From: JAXLRU01 sp046330935
GTDB lineage: Bacteria > Actinomycetota > Actinomycetes > Actinomycetales > Kineosporiaceae
NCBI GenBank assembly: GCA_046330935.1
Contig: JAXLRU010000007.1
Span: 248,001 to 312,000, forward strand
Direction: 5' to 3'
Length of the DNA: 64,000 nt
The first letter of the stretch is position 1. The number at the start of each line of letters is the position of its first letter. This document shows, piece after piece, positions 32,005 to 47,616 of this stretch. Under the pieces are notes generated by a model. The model did no database searches and was not told the origin of the DNA. It saw nothing but the letters and a program-made list of their open reading frames with translations. A program made the translations under genes and the position numbers.

Positions 32005-34563
32005 TCAGGCGTTGCTGATCAGGCCGAACTCCGCCGGGGTGAGGGCCAGGGGGTGGTTCGGCAGGACCCGCACCGTGTACCCGAACGGGCCGGTGCGGCG
32101 CAGCCGCAGCGACCCCTCGAACAGGTACCGGCCGCCCTCGTAGGTCTCGCTGAGCGTCAGCGGCACCGTGGCGACGTCGGTGAGCACGTCGCTGGGCGAG
32201 ACCCTGCCGTGCACGAGCTGGACGGCGACCTCGGTGGGCGCCACGGTGTCGAGGCTGACGAACGCGCGCACGTGCAGCTCGTCACCGACCTGCGGGGAGT
32301 CGCTGATGCCGCCGGACTCCACGTGGTCGACCTTCACGGCGGGCCACGCCGTCACGATCCGCGCCTTGAACTCCGCGAGCGCCTTCGCCTCGGCGGGGCC
32401 GACCTGCGCGCTGGCGCGGGAGGCGGGGATGTACAGCTGCTGCACGTAGTCGGCCACCATGCGGCTGGCCAGCACCTTCGGCCCGAGCGAGGTCAGGGTG
32501 TGCTTGACCATCTCGAGCCAGCGCACGGGCAGGCCGTCGGCGTCGACGTCGTAGAACCGCGGCGCCACCGACCCCTCGATCAGGTCGTAGAGCGCGGCGG
32601 CCTCGAGGTCGTCCCGGTGGTCGGGGTCCTCCACGCCGTCGGCGGTGGGGATGGCCCAGCCGTTCTCGCCGTCGTACCACTCGTCCCACCACCCGTCGAG
32701 GATCGACAGGTTGAGGCCGCCGTTGAGCGCCGCCTTCATGCCGGACGTGCCGCACGCCTCGAACGGACGCAGCGGGTTGTTCAGCCAGACGTCGCAGCCG
32801 GGGTACAGCGACAGGGCCATGCCGATGTCGTAGTTCGGCAGGATGACGATCCGGTGCCGGACGGCCGGGTCGTCGGCGAAGCGCACCATCTGCTGGATGA
32901 GGCGCTTGCCGTTGTCGTCGGCGGGGTGGGACTTGCCCGCGATGATCAGCTGGATCGGGTGCGTGGGGTGCAGCAGCAGCGCGCGCAGCCGCTCGGGGTC
33001 GCGCAGCATCAGCGTGAGGCGCTTGTACGTCGGGACGCGCCGGGCGAAGCCGATGGTGAGGACGTCGGGGTCGAGGCAGGAGTCGACCCACTTGAGCTCG
33101 GCCGGGCTGGCGCCGCGCTCCAGCCACGAGGCGCGCACGCGCCGCCGGGCCTCGTCCACGAGCGCCGAGCGCATGGCCCGGCGGGTGGCCCACACCTCGG
33201 CGTCGGGGATCTGGTCGATCCGCTCCCAGCCCTTGGCGTCGTGGGTGATCTCGGCCCCGATGTGCTTGTCGCCGAGCTCGATCACGCGGCGGTCCACCCA
33301 GGTGGGGGCGTGGACGCCGTTGGTGATGGAGGCAATCGGCACTTCGGTGGCGTCGAAGCCCGGCCACAGGCCGTTGAACATGTCGCGGCTGACGACGCCG
33401 TGCAGCTGCGAGACGCCGTTGGCGCGCTGGGCCAGGCGCAGGCCCATGACCGCCATGTTGAAGACGGTGGGGTCGCCCCCGGGGTAGTCCTCGGCGCCGA
33501 GGGCGAGGATCTTCGAGACGGGGACGCCCGCCTTGTCCTTCTCGCCGCCGAAGTACTGCTCGATCATGTCGCGACCGAAGCGGTCGATGCCCGCGGGCAC
33601 CGGGGTGTGGGTGGTGAAGACCGTACCGGCGCGCACCGCCTGGATGGCCGCCTCGAAGCTGAGGCCCTCGGCCTCGACCAGCTCGCGGATGCGCTCCAGC
33701 CCGAGGAAGCCGGCGTGGCCCTCGTTGGTGTGGAACACCGACGGCGCGGGGGCGCCGGTCAGCCGCGACCACGCGCGCAGGGCGCGCACGCCGCCGATGC
33801 CGAGCAGCATCTCCTGCTGCAGCCGGTGCTCGCCGCCGCCGCCGTAGAGGCGGTCGGTGACCTGGCGGGCGGCCTCGTCGTTGGTGTCCACCTGTGAGTC
33901 GAGCAGCAGCAGCGGCACGCGTCCGACCTGCGCGACCCACACGTGGGCCGCGAGGGTGCGCCCGCCCGGCAGGCCCACGCTGACGACCGCGGCGCTGCCG
34001 TCGGCCTCGCGCAGCAGCGACAGCGGCAGCTCGTCGGGGTCGAGGACCGGGTAGGTCTCCTGCTGCCAGCCCTCGCGCGACAGCGACTGGCGGAAGTATC
34101 CGACCTGGTAGAGCAGGCCGACGCCGATGATCGGCACGCCGAGGTCGCTGGCGGACTTCAGGTGGTCGCCGGCGAGGATGCCGAGGCCACCGGAGTACTG
34201 GGGCAGGACCGCGGTGATGCCGAACTCGGGCGAGAAGTAGGCGATGGACGGGGGGACGTCACCGTCGAGGTGCTGGTACCAGCGCGGCTCGGTGAGGTAG
34301 GCCGACAGGTCCGCGGCCGCCGCGTCCACCTTGGCGACGAACGCCGGGTCCGCCGCCAGGGACTCCAGCTCCTCGGGACTGAGGCTGCCGAGCAGGGCGA
34401 TGGGATCGTGCCCGGTGGACTGCCACCGGGCCGGGTCCATCGACGCGAACAGGTCCCGGGTGGCCGGGTGCCAGGACCAGCGGAGGTTGGTGGCCAGCGT
34501 CCCCAGTGGCGCGAGCGGGGCCGGCAGAACGGTGCGGACCGTAAAACGGCGGATAGCTCTCAC
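32005..34563 (-). CDS. glgP: alpha-glucan (glycogen) phosphorylase
   Basis: An 852-residue member of the GlgP family typical for actinomycetes (the short alpha-glucan phosphorylase type). It releases glucose 1-phosphate from the ends of alpha-1,4-glucan. Seen: NLRWSWHPATRDLF near the N-terminus, the glucan-site stretch HTNEGHAGFLGLERIRE, TTHTPVPAGIDRF, and the PLP-lysine block EACGTSGMKAALNG followed by NLSILDGWWDEWYDGENGWAIP. GTG at 34563 gives VRAIRRFTVRTVLP, the normal start of this subfamily, with TACTCT seven bases upstream. Divergent from glgE. Confidence 0.94.
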   Translation of the reverse strand: MRAIRRFTVRTVLPAPLAPLGTLATNLRWSWHPATRDLFASMDPARWQSTGHDPIALLGSLSPEELESLAADPAFVAKVDAAAADLSAYLTEPRWYQHLDGDVPPSIAYFSPEFGITAVLPQYSGGLGILAGDHLKSASDLGVPIIGVGLLYQVGYFRQSLSREGWQQETYPVLDPDELPLSLLREADGSAAVVSVGLPGGRTLAAHVWVAQVGRVPLLLLDSQVDTNDEAARQVTDRLYGGGGEHRLQQEMLLGIGGVRALRAWSRLTGAPAPSVFHTNEGHAGFLGLERIRELVEAEGLSFEAAIQAVRAGTVFTTHTPVPAGIDRFGRDMIEQYFGGEKDKAGVPVSKILALGAEDYPGGDPTVFNMAVMGLRLAQRANGVSQLHGVVSRDMFNGLWPGFDATEVPIASITNGVHAPTWVDRRVIELGDKHIGAEITHDAKGWERIDQIPDAEVWATRRAMRSALVDEARRRVRASWLERGASPAELKWVDSCLDPDVLTIGFARRVPTYKRLTLMLRDPERLRALLLHPTHPIQLIIAGKSHPADDNGKRLIQQMVRFADDPAVRHRIVILPNYDIGMALSLYPGCDVWLNNPLRPFEACGTSGMKAALNGGLNLSILDGWWDEWYDGENGWAIPTADGVEDPDHRDDLEAAALYDLIEGSVAPRFYDVDADGLPVRWLEMVKHTLTSLGPKVLASRMVADYVQQLYIPASRASAQVGPAEAKALAEFKARIVTAWPAVKVDHVESGGISDSPQVGDELHVRAFVSLDTVAPTEVAVQLVHGRVSPSDVLTDVATVPLTLSETYEGGRYLFEGSLRLRRTGPFGYTVRVLPNHPLALTPAEFGLISNA

Positions 34564-34576
34564 GCCAGGCAGAGTA
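34564..34576 (-). promoter_or_regulatory. promoter -10 for glgP
   Basis: TACTCT (34571-34576) with a seven-base gap to GTG at 34563. Confidence 0.4.
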
Positions 34577-34901
34577 CGCGAGCCGCCCCTCCTGTCGAGG
34601 GTGACGAACGGCGTTTCTCGTGCTCGTCCCCTCCCGCCAGCAGGGTCTACACGACGATCGCCGGTTCGTCCCGTGACCTTTCGATGCGACGAGCGGGCGT
34701 TTCGCTCGGTGAGCAGACGGACACGATGGGTGCATGATCGGGTGGTGCGGCAGGGGCATGTGCCTCGAGCGGCCGCGCGTGTCGCGGTCACCGCGAGCAC
34801 GGGGCGGTGAGGCGATAGGTTCAGTGGCACAGGCAGGTGAACGACGTCCGGTTCCGGGTACGACCCCTGCGTGCCCCAGTCCCCGGTGGTGAGGTTGACC
34901 C
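34577..34901. other. divergent region between glgP and glgE
   Basis: About 325 bases without a credible gene. It must hold the promoter of the glgE operon; GATAGGTT at about 34813 could be part of a -10. No clear inverted repeat or riboswitch is seen. glgE itself has only a weak ribosome site (GAGG nine bases ahead of ATG). Confidence 0.5.
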
Positions 34902-37055
34902 ATGAGTGAGGCCCGCACGATGCCCCACCCGCCCGCGGCGGACGCGCCGGTGCCCCCCGGCGAGGCCGCGGCCGTGCACGCCGGGCGTCGAGGGATCGGG
35001 TGGGCGGCCGGCGAGTCGACCGCCTGGTCGCGCGGCCCCGCCGCCGGAGCCTGGGCGGGGGTCGGCCGGATCCCCGTGCTCGACGTCCGTCCCGCCCCCG
35101 ACGGCGGTCGCTTCCCCGCCAAGGCGGTCGTCGGCGAGCAGGTGCCGATCACCGCGACGGTCATCCGCGAGGGGCACGACGCCCTGGCCGCGACCGCCGT
35201 CCTGATCGACCCCGACGGCGCGGAGCGTCGCCTGCCGATGCGGCTGCTGGCCCCCGGCACCGACCGCTACGGCGCGACCGCCGTCCCCGACCGCACCGGC
35301 AGGTGGCGGTTCCGGGTCGAGGGCTGGTCCGACCCGTACGGCACGTGGGTGCACGCCGCGTCCGTCAAGATCGCCGCCGGCGTCGACGTCGACCTCATGC
35401 TCGAGGAGGGCGCGCGCCTGCTCGAACGGGCCCTCGCCCAGGGCACCTTCGGCGTCGAGGACGCCACCGCCATCACCGACGGCGTGCGCGGCCTGCGCGA
35501 CACCTCCCGCCCCGCCCGGGCGCGGCTGGCCGCCGGCACCGGGTACGCCGTCGAACGGGCGTTCACCCGGACGCCGCTGCGCGACATGGTGACCGTCTCC
35601 GAGGAGCTGCCGCTGCTCGTCGAGCGCGAGCGCGCCCTGTTCAGTTCCTGGTACGAGCTGTTCCCCCGCTCCGAGGGTGCGCACGTGGGCCCCGACGGCA
35701 TCTGGGTGTCGGGCACCTTCGCAGAGGCCGCCAAGCGCCTGCCGGCCATCGCGGGGCTGGGCTTCGACATCGTCTACCTGCCCCCGATCCACCCGGTCGG
35801 GCGGATCAACCGCAAGGGCCCCAACAACACCCTCACCCCCGGTCCCGGGGACCCGGGCAGCCCGTGGGCCATCGGCTCCGACGAGGGCGGGCACGACGCG
35901 GTCCACCCCGACCTCGGCACCCTCGAGGACTTCGACGCCTTCGTCGCCGCGGCACGCGCCAACGGGTTGGAGGTCGCCCTCGACCTCGCCCTGCAGGCCG
36001 CCCCCGACCACCCCTGGGCCAAGGACCACCCCGAGTGGTTCACCACCCGCGCCGACGGCACGATCGCCTACGCCGAGAACCCGCCGAAGAAGTACCAGGA
36101 CATCTACCCGATCAACTTCGACAACGACCCCGAGGGGATCTACGCCGAGGTGCTCCGGGTGGTCGAGCACTGGATCGGCCACGGTGTCACGGTCTTCCGC
36201 GTGGACAACCCCCACACCAAGCCGGTGGCGTTCTGGCAGCGCCTCATCGCCGAGGTGAACGCGCGCCACCCCGAGATCCTCTTCCTCGCCGAGGCCTTCA
36301 CCCGGCCCGCGATGATGCACACGCTCGGCAAGGTGGGCTTCCAGCAGTCCTACACGTACTTCACCTGGCGGACGACGAAGGCCGACTTCGTCGAGTACCT
36401 CACCGAGCTGTCGGGCGAGGCGGCGGCCTACATGCGGCCGAACTTCTGGCCGAACACCCCCGACATCCTGCACGAGTTCCTGCAGCACGGCGGGCAGGCC
36501 GCCTTCCGGCTGCGGGCCGTGCTCGCGGCCACCCTCAGCCCCAGCTGGGGCGTCTACAGCGGCTACGAGCTGTGCGAGCACCAGGCGGTGCGCCCGGGCA
36601 GCGAGGAGTACCTCGACAGCGAGAAGTACCAGTACCGCCCCCGGGACTGGGCGGCCTTCGAGCCCGGTGGCCCGCGCGAGCACGAGAGCATCGCCGGGCT
36701 GATCGGCGCCCTGAACCGGATCCGCCGCGAGCACCCCGCATTGCAGCGCCTGCGCAACGTCACCTTCCACGCCACCGACTCCGACGACGTCCTCGCCTAC
36801 TCGCGACGGCTCACCCCCCAGGAGACCCCGGACGGCCGCGACGACACCCTGATCGTCGTCGTCACCCTCGATCCCCACGCGGTGCGCGAGACGACCGTCC
36901 ACCTCGACCTGCCGGCCCTGGGCCTGAGCTGGGGCGAGGAGTTCACGGTCCACGACCTGTTGAGCGACGAGACGTACCGGTGGGGCGCCTCGGCCTACGC
37001 GCGGTTCGACCCGGCACAGCGCGTCGCCCACGTCCTTCACCTGCGGAGGTCGTGA
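34902..37055 (+). CDS. glgE: alpha-1,4-glucan:maltose-1-phosphate maltosyltransferase GlgE
   Basis: A 717-residue GH13_3 enzyme that transfers maltosyl units from maltose 1-phosphate to the non-reducing end of an alpha-1,4-glucan. The catalytic Asp435 is in VFRVDNPHTKP and the acid Glu464 in FLAEAFTRP; DHPWAKDHPEWF, NPPKKYQDIYPINFD and VYSGYELCEH are GlgE hallmarks. Residues 1-60 are a variable N-terminal extension. It is the first gene of an operon with treS (no bases between) and the maltokinase-glgB fusion, which together make the trehalose-to-glucan route. Confidence 0.96.
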   Translation: MSEARTMPHPPAADAPVPPGEAAAVHAGRRGIGWAAGESTAWSRGPAAGAWAGVGRIPVLDVRPAPDGGRFPAKAVVGEQVPITATVIREGHDALAATAVLIDPDGAERRLPMRLLAPGTDRYGATAVPDRTGRWRFRVEGWSDPYGTWVHAASVKIAAGVDVDLMLEEGARLLERALAQGTFGVEDATAITDGVRGLRDTSRPARARLAAGTGYAVERAFTRTPLRDMVTVSEELPLLVERERALFSSWYELFPRSEGAHVGPDGIWVSGTFAEAAKRLPAIAGLGFDIVYLPPIHPVGRINRKGPNNTLTPGPGDPGSPWAIGSDEGGHDAVHPDLGTLEDFDAFVAAARANGLEVALDLALQAAPDHPWAKDHPEWFTTRADGTIAYAENPPKKYQDIYPINFDNDPEGIYAEVLRVVEHWIGHGVTVFRVDNPHTKPVAFWQRLIAEVNARHPEILFLAEAFTRPAMMHTLGKVGFQQSYTYFTWRTTKADFVEYLTELSGEAAAYMRPNFWPNTPDILHEFLQHGGQAAFRLRAVLAATLSPSWGVYSGYELCEHQAVRPGSEEYLDSEKYQYRPRDWAAFEPGGPREHESIAGLIGALNRIRREHPALQRLRNVTFHATDSDDVLAYSRRLTPQETPDGRDDTLIVVVTLDPHAVRETTVHLDLPALGLSWGEEFTVHDLLSDETYRWGASAYARFDPAQRVAHVLHLRRS

Positions 37056-42673
<5,618 letters not shown>

Positions 42674-42691
42674 CGCCCGGGTCCACGCGAA

Positions 42692-42732
42692 CGGCGGGCC
42701 GCCCCCGGACTGCCGGGGGGGGGGCCCCGCCG
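42692..42732. terminator. terminator after the glgE operon
   Basis: A GC-only hairpin with an outer CGGCGGG/CCCCGCCG stem and an inner C-run/G-run stem lies 19 bases after the fusion stop. It can also serve the converging thioredoxin gene. Confidence 0.65.
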
Positions 42733-42757
42733 CGTCGTGCAGGGGGTGGGAGCGGGC

Positions 42758-43750
42758 TCAGAACAGCGCGTTGGCGAGCGCTAGGCGCGCCTTGGGGACG
42801 CGCGGGTCCTCGGCCCCGACGACGTCGAAGAGCTCGACGAGGTGCTTGCGGACCGTCTCGCGGTCGGCGCCGCCGGTCAGGCGCACCGTGTCGATGAGCC
42901 GGGCGAACGCGTCCTCGACGTGGCCGCCCAGGAGGTCGAGGTCGGCCACGACCATCGCGGCCGCGATGTCGGCGGGGGCGCTCGCCGCGGCCTGGCGGGC
43001 CTGGGCCGGGTCGACGTCGCGGGTGCGCAGCAGCAGCCGCACCTGGGCGAGCCCCAGCCTGGCCATCTCGTCGGCCGGGGACTCGCGCAGCGCCTGCTCG
43101 TACGCCGCCACCGCGGCGTCGAGGTCGTCCCGCTCGATGGCGTCGTAGGCCGCCTGGTGCAGCGGCGGCAACGGCGGCTCCTCGGGCTCCTCCGCGGCGT
43201 CGGCGACCGGGCCGTCACCCTCGGGCGGGGCCAGGCGGCCGGTGACCCCGTTGGCCTCCGCCACGCGCAGCAACTCGTCGAGGTACTGGCGCACGTGCGC
43301 CTCGGGGAGCGCGCCCTGGAACAGCGGGATCGGCTGCTGCTTGATCACCGCGTAGACGGCCGGGATCGACTGCACCTGGAACGCCGCCTGCAGCTGCGGG
43401 TTGGCGTCGAGGTCCACCTTGGCGAGCAGGAAGCGGCCGTCGTACTCCGCGGCCAGCCGCTCCAGCACCGGTGAGAGCTGCTTGCAGGGCTGGCACCACT
43501 CGGCCCAGAAGTCGAGGACGACGGGCACCTGCACCGACAGGGGGACGACGTCGCTGACGAACGAGGCGTCGGTGACGTCGAGCACGTAGGGTGCCGGCCC
43601 GCCCGTCGGGGCGCCGCCGGCCTCCGCCTGTCGGGCCGGTGCCCCCGCGGAGGCGGGGGGCGCGCTCGCGCGGCGCGCGAGACCCGACAGGTCGACGGCA
43701 CCGCGCAGGTTCAGCGCGGGCCCCGCGCCCCGGGTGGGCTGGTTGCTCAT
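42758..43750 (-). CDS. thioredoxin-TPR protein (CnoX/YbbN type)
   Basis: A 330-residue protein with an Ala/Pro-rich N-terminal tail (1-55), a thioredoxin domain with the redox pair in FWAEWCQPCKQLSPV (about residues 80-94), and a C-terminal TPR-like helical half (AAVAAYEQALRESPADEMARLGLAQVRLLL). In CnoX/YbbN proteins this layout protects or holds clients for GroEL and DnaK under oxidative stress. Unlike E. coli CnoX, which lacks one Cys, both cysteines are here, so it could act as an oxidoreductase. ATG at 43750 has GAGAGGAAC ahead; the frame is open a further 15 codons. Confidence 0.88.
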   Translation of the reverse strand: MSNQPTRGAGPALNLRGAVDLSGLARRASAPPASAGAPARQAEAGGAPTGGPAPYVLDVTDASFVSDVVPLSVQVPVVLDFWAEWCQPCKQLSPVLERLAAEYDGRFLLAKVDLDANPQLQAAFQVQSIPAVYAVIKQQPIPLFQGALPEAHVRQYLDELLRVAEANGVTGRLAPPEGDGPVADAAEEPEEPPLPPLHQAAYDAIERDDLDAAVAAYEQALRESPADEMARLGLAQVRLLLRTRDVDPAQARQAAASAPADIAAAMVVADLDLLGGHVEDAFARLIDTVRLTGGADRETVRKHLVELFDVVGAEDPRVPKARLALANALF

Positions 43751-43825
43751 CAGGTCGTTCCTCTCCAGCGGATCGGTCTCGATCCTCGTCGTCACCTGGC
43801 CGCGTGCCGTGCTCCCCCGGGCGCC

Positions 43826-44824
43826 TCAGGCGCCCGCGACCCCCACGTCCGCCCTGTCCGCAGCGATCAGGGAGACCGCCGATGTTCCCGTGCCCGCCTT
43901 GGGAACGCGCAGCACGACGATCTCCACCGTCGTGCGCACCAGGCGCTGGGCGAATTCGGGGCGCGGCGCGAGTGCCGCCGCGTCGCCGGTCAGCCGCAGC
44001 GTGCCCGCACCCGGCTTCACCGTGAGGACGGTCTGCTGGCGGATCTCCCCCACCACGATGGCGCCGCCGTCGCTCGTGCGCCAGGCCAGCGTCGAGGCCG
44101 GCACCGGCGTGTGCGCCGTCCCGAACCCCGCCACCGCCGCGACGGCCTTGCGCTCCGCCGCGCTGGCCGCGGCGGTCTGGGTCCGCAGCGGGTCGGCCGA
44201 GAAGCGGCCCGCGTCGGCTGCCGGGCGCCCGGACCCCTCGGCGGTCAGGACCGCGGCGTAGCGGGCGAGCGCGTCCTGGGGCGAGAGCACCAGTCCCCCG
44301 GCAGTCGGCGGCAACGCCGGGGCGCCCGAGTCGGCACCGGCCGTGGCCGGCACCGTGGCTCCCGGAACCATCTGCGGCTCGCCCCACAGGGCGTAGGGCT
44401 GGCGGGCGTCCGCCGAGCGGAGCACGCGGACCACCGGAGTGGACACCCCGGCCACCTCGCTGACGGCGAGCACGGCGCGCGGCCACCCGCTGCCCGCGGG
44501 CACGATCAGCCGGGTCGTGCGCGCCGGGGCCGCCTGCGGCAGCGGACGGCGCAGCGCCGTGTCCTTGCGGGCCCGGGCCGCGAACACGTCGGCGGCGGGG
44601 CCGGTCAGCCGCTTGCCGGCCAGGCGCACGTCGCGCTTGGTCGTGGCGGCCACGACGGCCTCGTCGACGGCCTCCACGACGTCGCTGGCCTGGTCGACCG
44701 TGACGGCGGGGAAGCTCGCGGGGTCCTGCCGGGCGGCGGGCCGCGCGGCCTGGTCACCGCACGCGGTCAGGCCGAGCAGCAGTGCGGGGACGGCGAGCAG
44801 CGCCGCCAGCCGGGGGACTCTCAC
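43826..44824 (-). CDS. putative lipoprotein of unknown function
   Basis: A 332-residue exported lipoprotein: MRVPRLAALLAVPALLLGLTACGD has a lipobox (LTAC) with the lipid-bearing cysteine at residue 22. The mature part has no motif I recognise; it looks like two similar alpha/beta halves (PRAVLAVSEVAGVSTPVVRVLRS and AIVVGEIRQQTVLTVKPGAG). GTG at 44824 overlaps the stop of the upstream membrane protein gene by four bases, so the two products probably work together at the membrane. Confidence 0.8.
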   Translation of the reverse strand: MRVPRLAALLAVPALLLGLTACGDQAARPAARQDPASFPAVTVDQASDVVEAVDEAVVAATTKRDVRLAGKRLTGPAADVFAARARKDTALRRPLPQAAPARTTRLIVPAGSGWPRAVLAVSEVAGVSTPVVRVLRSADARQPYALWGEPQMVPGATVPATAGADSGAPALPPTAGGLVLSPQDALARYAAVLTAEGSGRPAADAGRFSADPLRTQTAAASAAERKAVAAVAGFGTAHTPVPASTLAWRTSDGGAIVVGEIRQQTVLTVKPGAGTLRLTGDAAALAPRPEFAQRLVRTTVEIVVLRVPKAGTGTSAVSLIAADRADVGVAGA

Positions 44825-45976
44825 GCGTCCTCCCCTCGGCCGTGCTCGGCGGGGCCGGCGGGACCGGCCTGCGCCGCCGGGGGCGGGTCGGCCGGGCCGA
44901 ACCGGAACGCCGGCGACGCCGCGGGCTCCTCGCCCTCCGCGGAGGGCTCTGCGGGGGCGTCGGCCGAGCGGGCGCCGCGGCGGCCGGGCAGCGGCTGCGA
45001 CGTGAAGAGGTCCGCCGTCCGGTGGCGGCCCAGGGACAGCACGGTGGTGGCCGGATCCGCGGGGCGCTCGGCGTCGGCGTCCTCCTCACCCGCGCCCTGC
45101 GCGGGCGCGGGTGCGGGCGGCGCCACGTCGGGAGCGGCCGGCGCGGGGCCCACACCGGCGGCCTGGGACGCCTCCCGCGCGGCGCGCGCGGCACGGCGCG
45201 AGGACACCACGGCGCCCGCGGGCACGACGGGCAGCTCGGAGGTCAGCGGGCCCGTGGGCAGGGTGTCCCTGGCGGGGACCCGGGACGCGACGGGCGTGGG
45301 CTCGTCCTCGTCGGGCTCGTCGACGGGCGAGCGGCGTTGCATGACGATCACCCCTGCGGCGACCGCTCCGGCCACGAGCAGGAGCAGCCCCACCGAGATC
45401 AGCGGGACTGCCGGGGAGGACCCGTGGACGGGACGCCACCGCAGCGAGACCTCGGCGGGGGCGACCGCGCCCGCGTCCGAGACCGCCACCGCGACCAGGG
45501 ACCAGCGGCCGGGGCGGGGCGCTCCAGCCGAGCACGGCGGGCGCGGCCGTGCTGCGCGCCCACAGGTCGACGGTGGTGGGGTCGGGCAGGCCGTCGGCCC
45601 CCGAGCCGCTCGTCGTCGTGGTCGCCCGGCCCTGCGCGTCCCGACCGGTCAGGGTGATCGTGGCGGCCTTGCCCAGGAACGCCGTCGCGTCGTCGGTGCG
45701 CGCCACGCCCAGGACGACGCGCCGCCCGGCCGGCGCCACGGCGGACGCCTCGACCCGGTCCGCGCGCAGTTCGAGCACGCCCGGCGCCGTGACCACGGCG
45801 GTGGAGCCGGGGGCGGGGCGCAGCGTGAGGGTCTCGATCTCCTCGGGCGCCCCGACGGTGGCCACGAGCAGGCCCACCACCAGGACCACGAGTCCGACCA
45901 CGGCGGCCGCGGCAGCGGCGACCAGTGGCCACGCGCGTGCAGGCACGAAGGCGGTCCTTCCGTCGGGGAGGGGCAC
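44821..45976 (-). pseudogene. membrane protein of unknown function, frameshifted
   Basis: Two frames join into one gene of about 384 residues. The first starts at GTG 45976 (VPLPDGRTAFVPARAW) with a transmembrane segment (PLVAAAAAAVVGLVVLVVGLLVA) and an extracytoplasmic beta domain up to VLGWSAPP; the second continues GRWSLVAVAVSDAG, has a second transmembrane helix (VPLISVGLLLLVAGAVAAGVIV), then a long acidic, Pro/Ala-rich cytoplasmic tail. Removing one C from the cccc runs at about 45530-45540 would restore PPGRWSLV. Only one base is at fault, so a sequencing error is as likely as true decay. Partner of the lipoprotein gene that overlaps its 3' end. Confidence 0.7.
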
Positions 45977-46008
45977 GGACCTGCGTGAGGTCGGCCCCGG
46001 GCCGGGCC

Positions 46009-46014
46009 AGTCTA
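46009..46014 (-). promoter_or_regulatory. promoter -10 for the membrane protein-lipoprotein pair
   Basis: TAGACT on the minus strand would start transcription about 25 bases before GTG at 45976. Confidence 0.35.
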
Positions 46015-46155
46015 CGAAGCCCGGGCGGCACCGACGCGCCGCCGCCCACCCGGGTGACGCACCGTGCGCGCCGCTCACGCCGGGCTCGCCCCGGCCGACG
46101 GGGTCTGCGTCGCCCACGGAGGGGCACGCGGCAAGCCATGGAAGGCGGACACACC

Positions 46156-47481
46156 ATGCGCGCAGGCAGGCGCCGGCGGCTCCCAGGTCGGGGGGCCGCC
46201 CCGGGCGTGCCCGTGCCGTTCGCGCCGCGGCTGCGCCCGGGCGTCCGGCTGGCTGCCGCCGTCGCGCTGGCGGGCGCCCTCGTCGCCGTCGGGGAGGCTG
46301 CCGTCGCCGCTCACGTCGCGGCCCGGGCCGCCCTCGACGAGGCCGTCCGGTCGGTGGCCGACCATGCCCGTCACCTGCCCGCCCCGCCGCCCGGCGGCGT
46401 CCTCGCCCCCGCGCAGGTACGGGGTGTCGCCGCCCACGAGGGGTACCGGTGGGCGGCGGTCCTCGGCGCCGACGGATCGTGGACGGCCGCCGCGTCGCCG
46501 CACGCGGGCCCGGCCCCCGGCGTCGCCGTCCCGCAGGCGTCGACCTGGACGCTGCACACCCCACCCGGCCGGGCCGCGGCGCACGCCACGCCGTCCGGGA
46601 TCCTCGTTGCCGCGCCCCTGCCTGGCGGCGGCGAGCTCGTGGTCGCCCTCGACCAGGCCGCCCTGGGCGAGCGGGCGGCCGCCACCCGCGACCCGCTCGT
46701 CGCGGTGATCGTGCTCGGAGGTCTCCTCTGCCTCCCGCTGACCTGGCTCGCCGGCGGTCGCTCGCTGGTGGTGCGGATGCGCGCGGCCGTGCACGCCAGC
46801 CGCACCGACGCGACGACGGGCTTCCCCGACGGACGCGCCCTCGCCGAGGACCTCGCCGCCCGCATCGCCCGTCCTGCCGGGCCCGCACCGGTTCCCGCGT
46901 CGAGCCGGTGGTCGAGCCCGGAATCGGGTGAGCGGTCCGGGGGGCACGGGACTGCCCTGGTCCTCGTGGCCCTGCGTGGGCTGGCGGAGGTGGCGGACAC
47001 CGACGGCCCGGCCGCCCGCGCCGACCTCGCCCGTCGCGCGGCTGCGGCCGCCGCGGCCGAGGTGGCCGACGCCGACTGCGGCCCCTGGCGCGTCTACACG
47101 CTGGACGGGGACCGGCTGGCCGTCCTGGTCGGGCTCGACTCCGACGCCGCGGGCGTCCTGGCCGACCGCGTCCGGTCCGCGATCGGCGGCGTCGCCGAGC
47201 CCCTCTCGGCGGACGTCGCCCACGCCTGCCTCGACGACGCCCGGCCCGACGCCGAGTCGGTGGTCATCGCCGCCGAGCAGGCGCTGGCCTCGGCGCGGGA
47301 GCGGCGCGCCCTCGTCGAGCTGTTCGCCGCGGTCGCCCGCCAGCGGGAGGCCGCCCGCCGCGTCCCCCGCTCGTTGCGGCTTCCGGAGACCACCCCCGGA
47401 GGCCCGGACGAGCGCCCAGGCGGGGGGCCGGATGGCGAACCGGACATCTGGGACCTCGACTGGCTCGACGGCGGAGCCTGA
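46156..47481 (+). CDS. membrane protein with degenerate GGDEF domain
   Basis: A 441-residue membrane protein. A first transmembrane helix (VRLAAAVALAGALVAVGEAAVAA, about 31-53) and a second (PLVAVIVLGGLLCLPLTWLAG, about 180-200) enclose a sensor-like outer domain. The cytoplasmic half has the layout of a diguanylate cyclase: DATTGFPDGRALAEDL matches the D-x-LTGLxNR start, but the GGDEF loop reads YTLDGDRLAVLV, without the catalytic Glu/Asp pair. It is therefore probably not a cyclase, and may bind GTP or act as a scaffold. ATG at 46156 has GGAAGGCGG ahead; ATG 46138 is an alternative. Confidence 0.75.
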   Translation: MRAGRRRRLPGRGAAPGVPVPFAPRLRPGVRLAAAVALAGALVAVGEAAVAAHVAARAALDEAVRSVADHARHLPAPPPGGVLAPAQVRGVAAHEGYRWAAVLGADGSWTAAASPHAGPAPGVAVPQASTWTLHTPPGRAAAHATPSGILVAAPLPGGGELVVALDQAALGERAAATRDPLVAVIVLGGLLCLPLTWLAGGRSLVVRMRAAVHASRTDATTGFPDGRALAEDLAARIARPAGPAPVPASSRWSSPESGERSGGHGTALVLVALRGLAEVADTDGPAARADLARRAAAAAAAEVADADCGPWRVYTLDGDRLAVLVGLDSDAAGVLADRVRSAIGGVAEPLSADVAHACLDDARPDAESVVIAAEQALASARERRALVELFAAVARQREAARRVPRSLRLPETTPGGPDERPGGGPDGEPDIWDLDWLDGGA

Positions 47482-47534
47482 GACACCACGGAACGGAACA
47501 CGCGACCCGGTCATCACGCCGCGGCGCGCAGCGG

Positions 47535-47540
47535 TAACCT
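47535..47540 (+). promoter_or_regulatory. possible -10 for the coiled-coil gene
   Basis: TAACCT lies 76 bases ahead of the GTG at 47617, leaving room for a leader that includes GAGGAGG. Confidence 0.3.
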
Positions 47541-47616
47541 CTGGCCACGAGAGCGGGCCGGAAGTGATCGCGGGTCCGATGACGCCGACGAGCTCCACCA
47601 GGTCGAGGAGGTCCCC

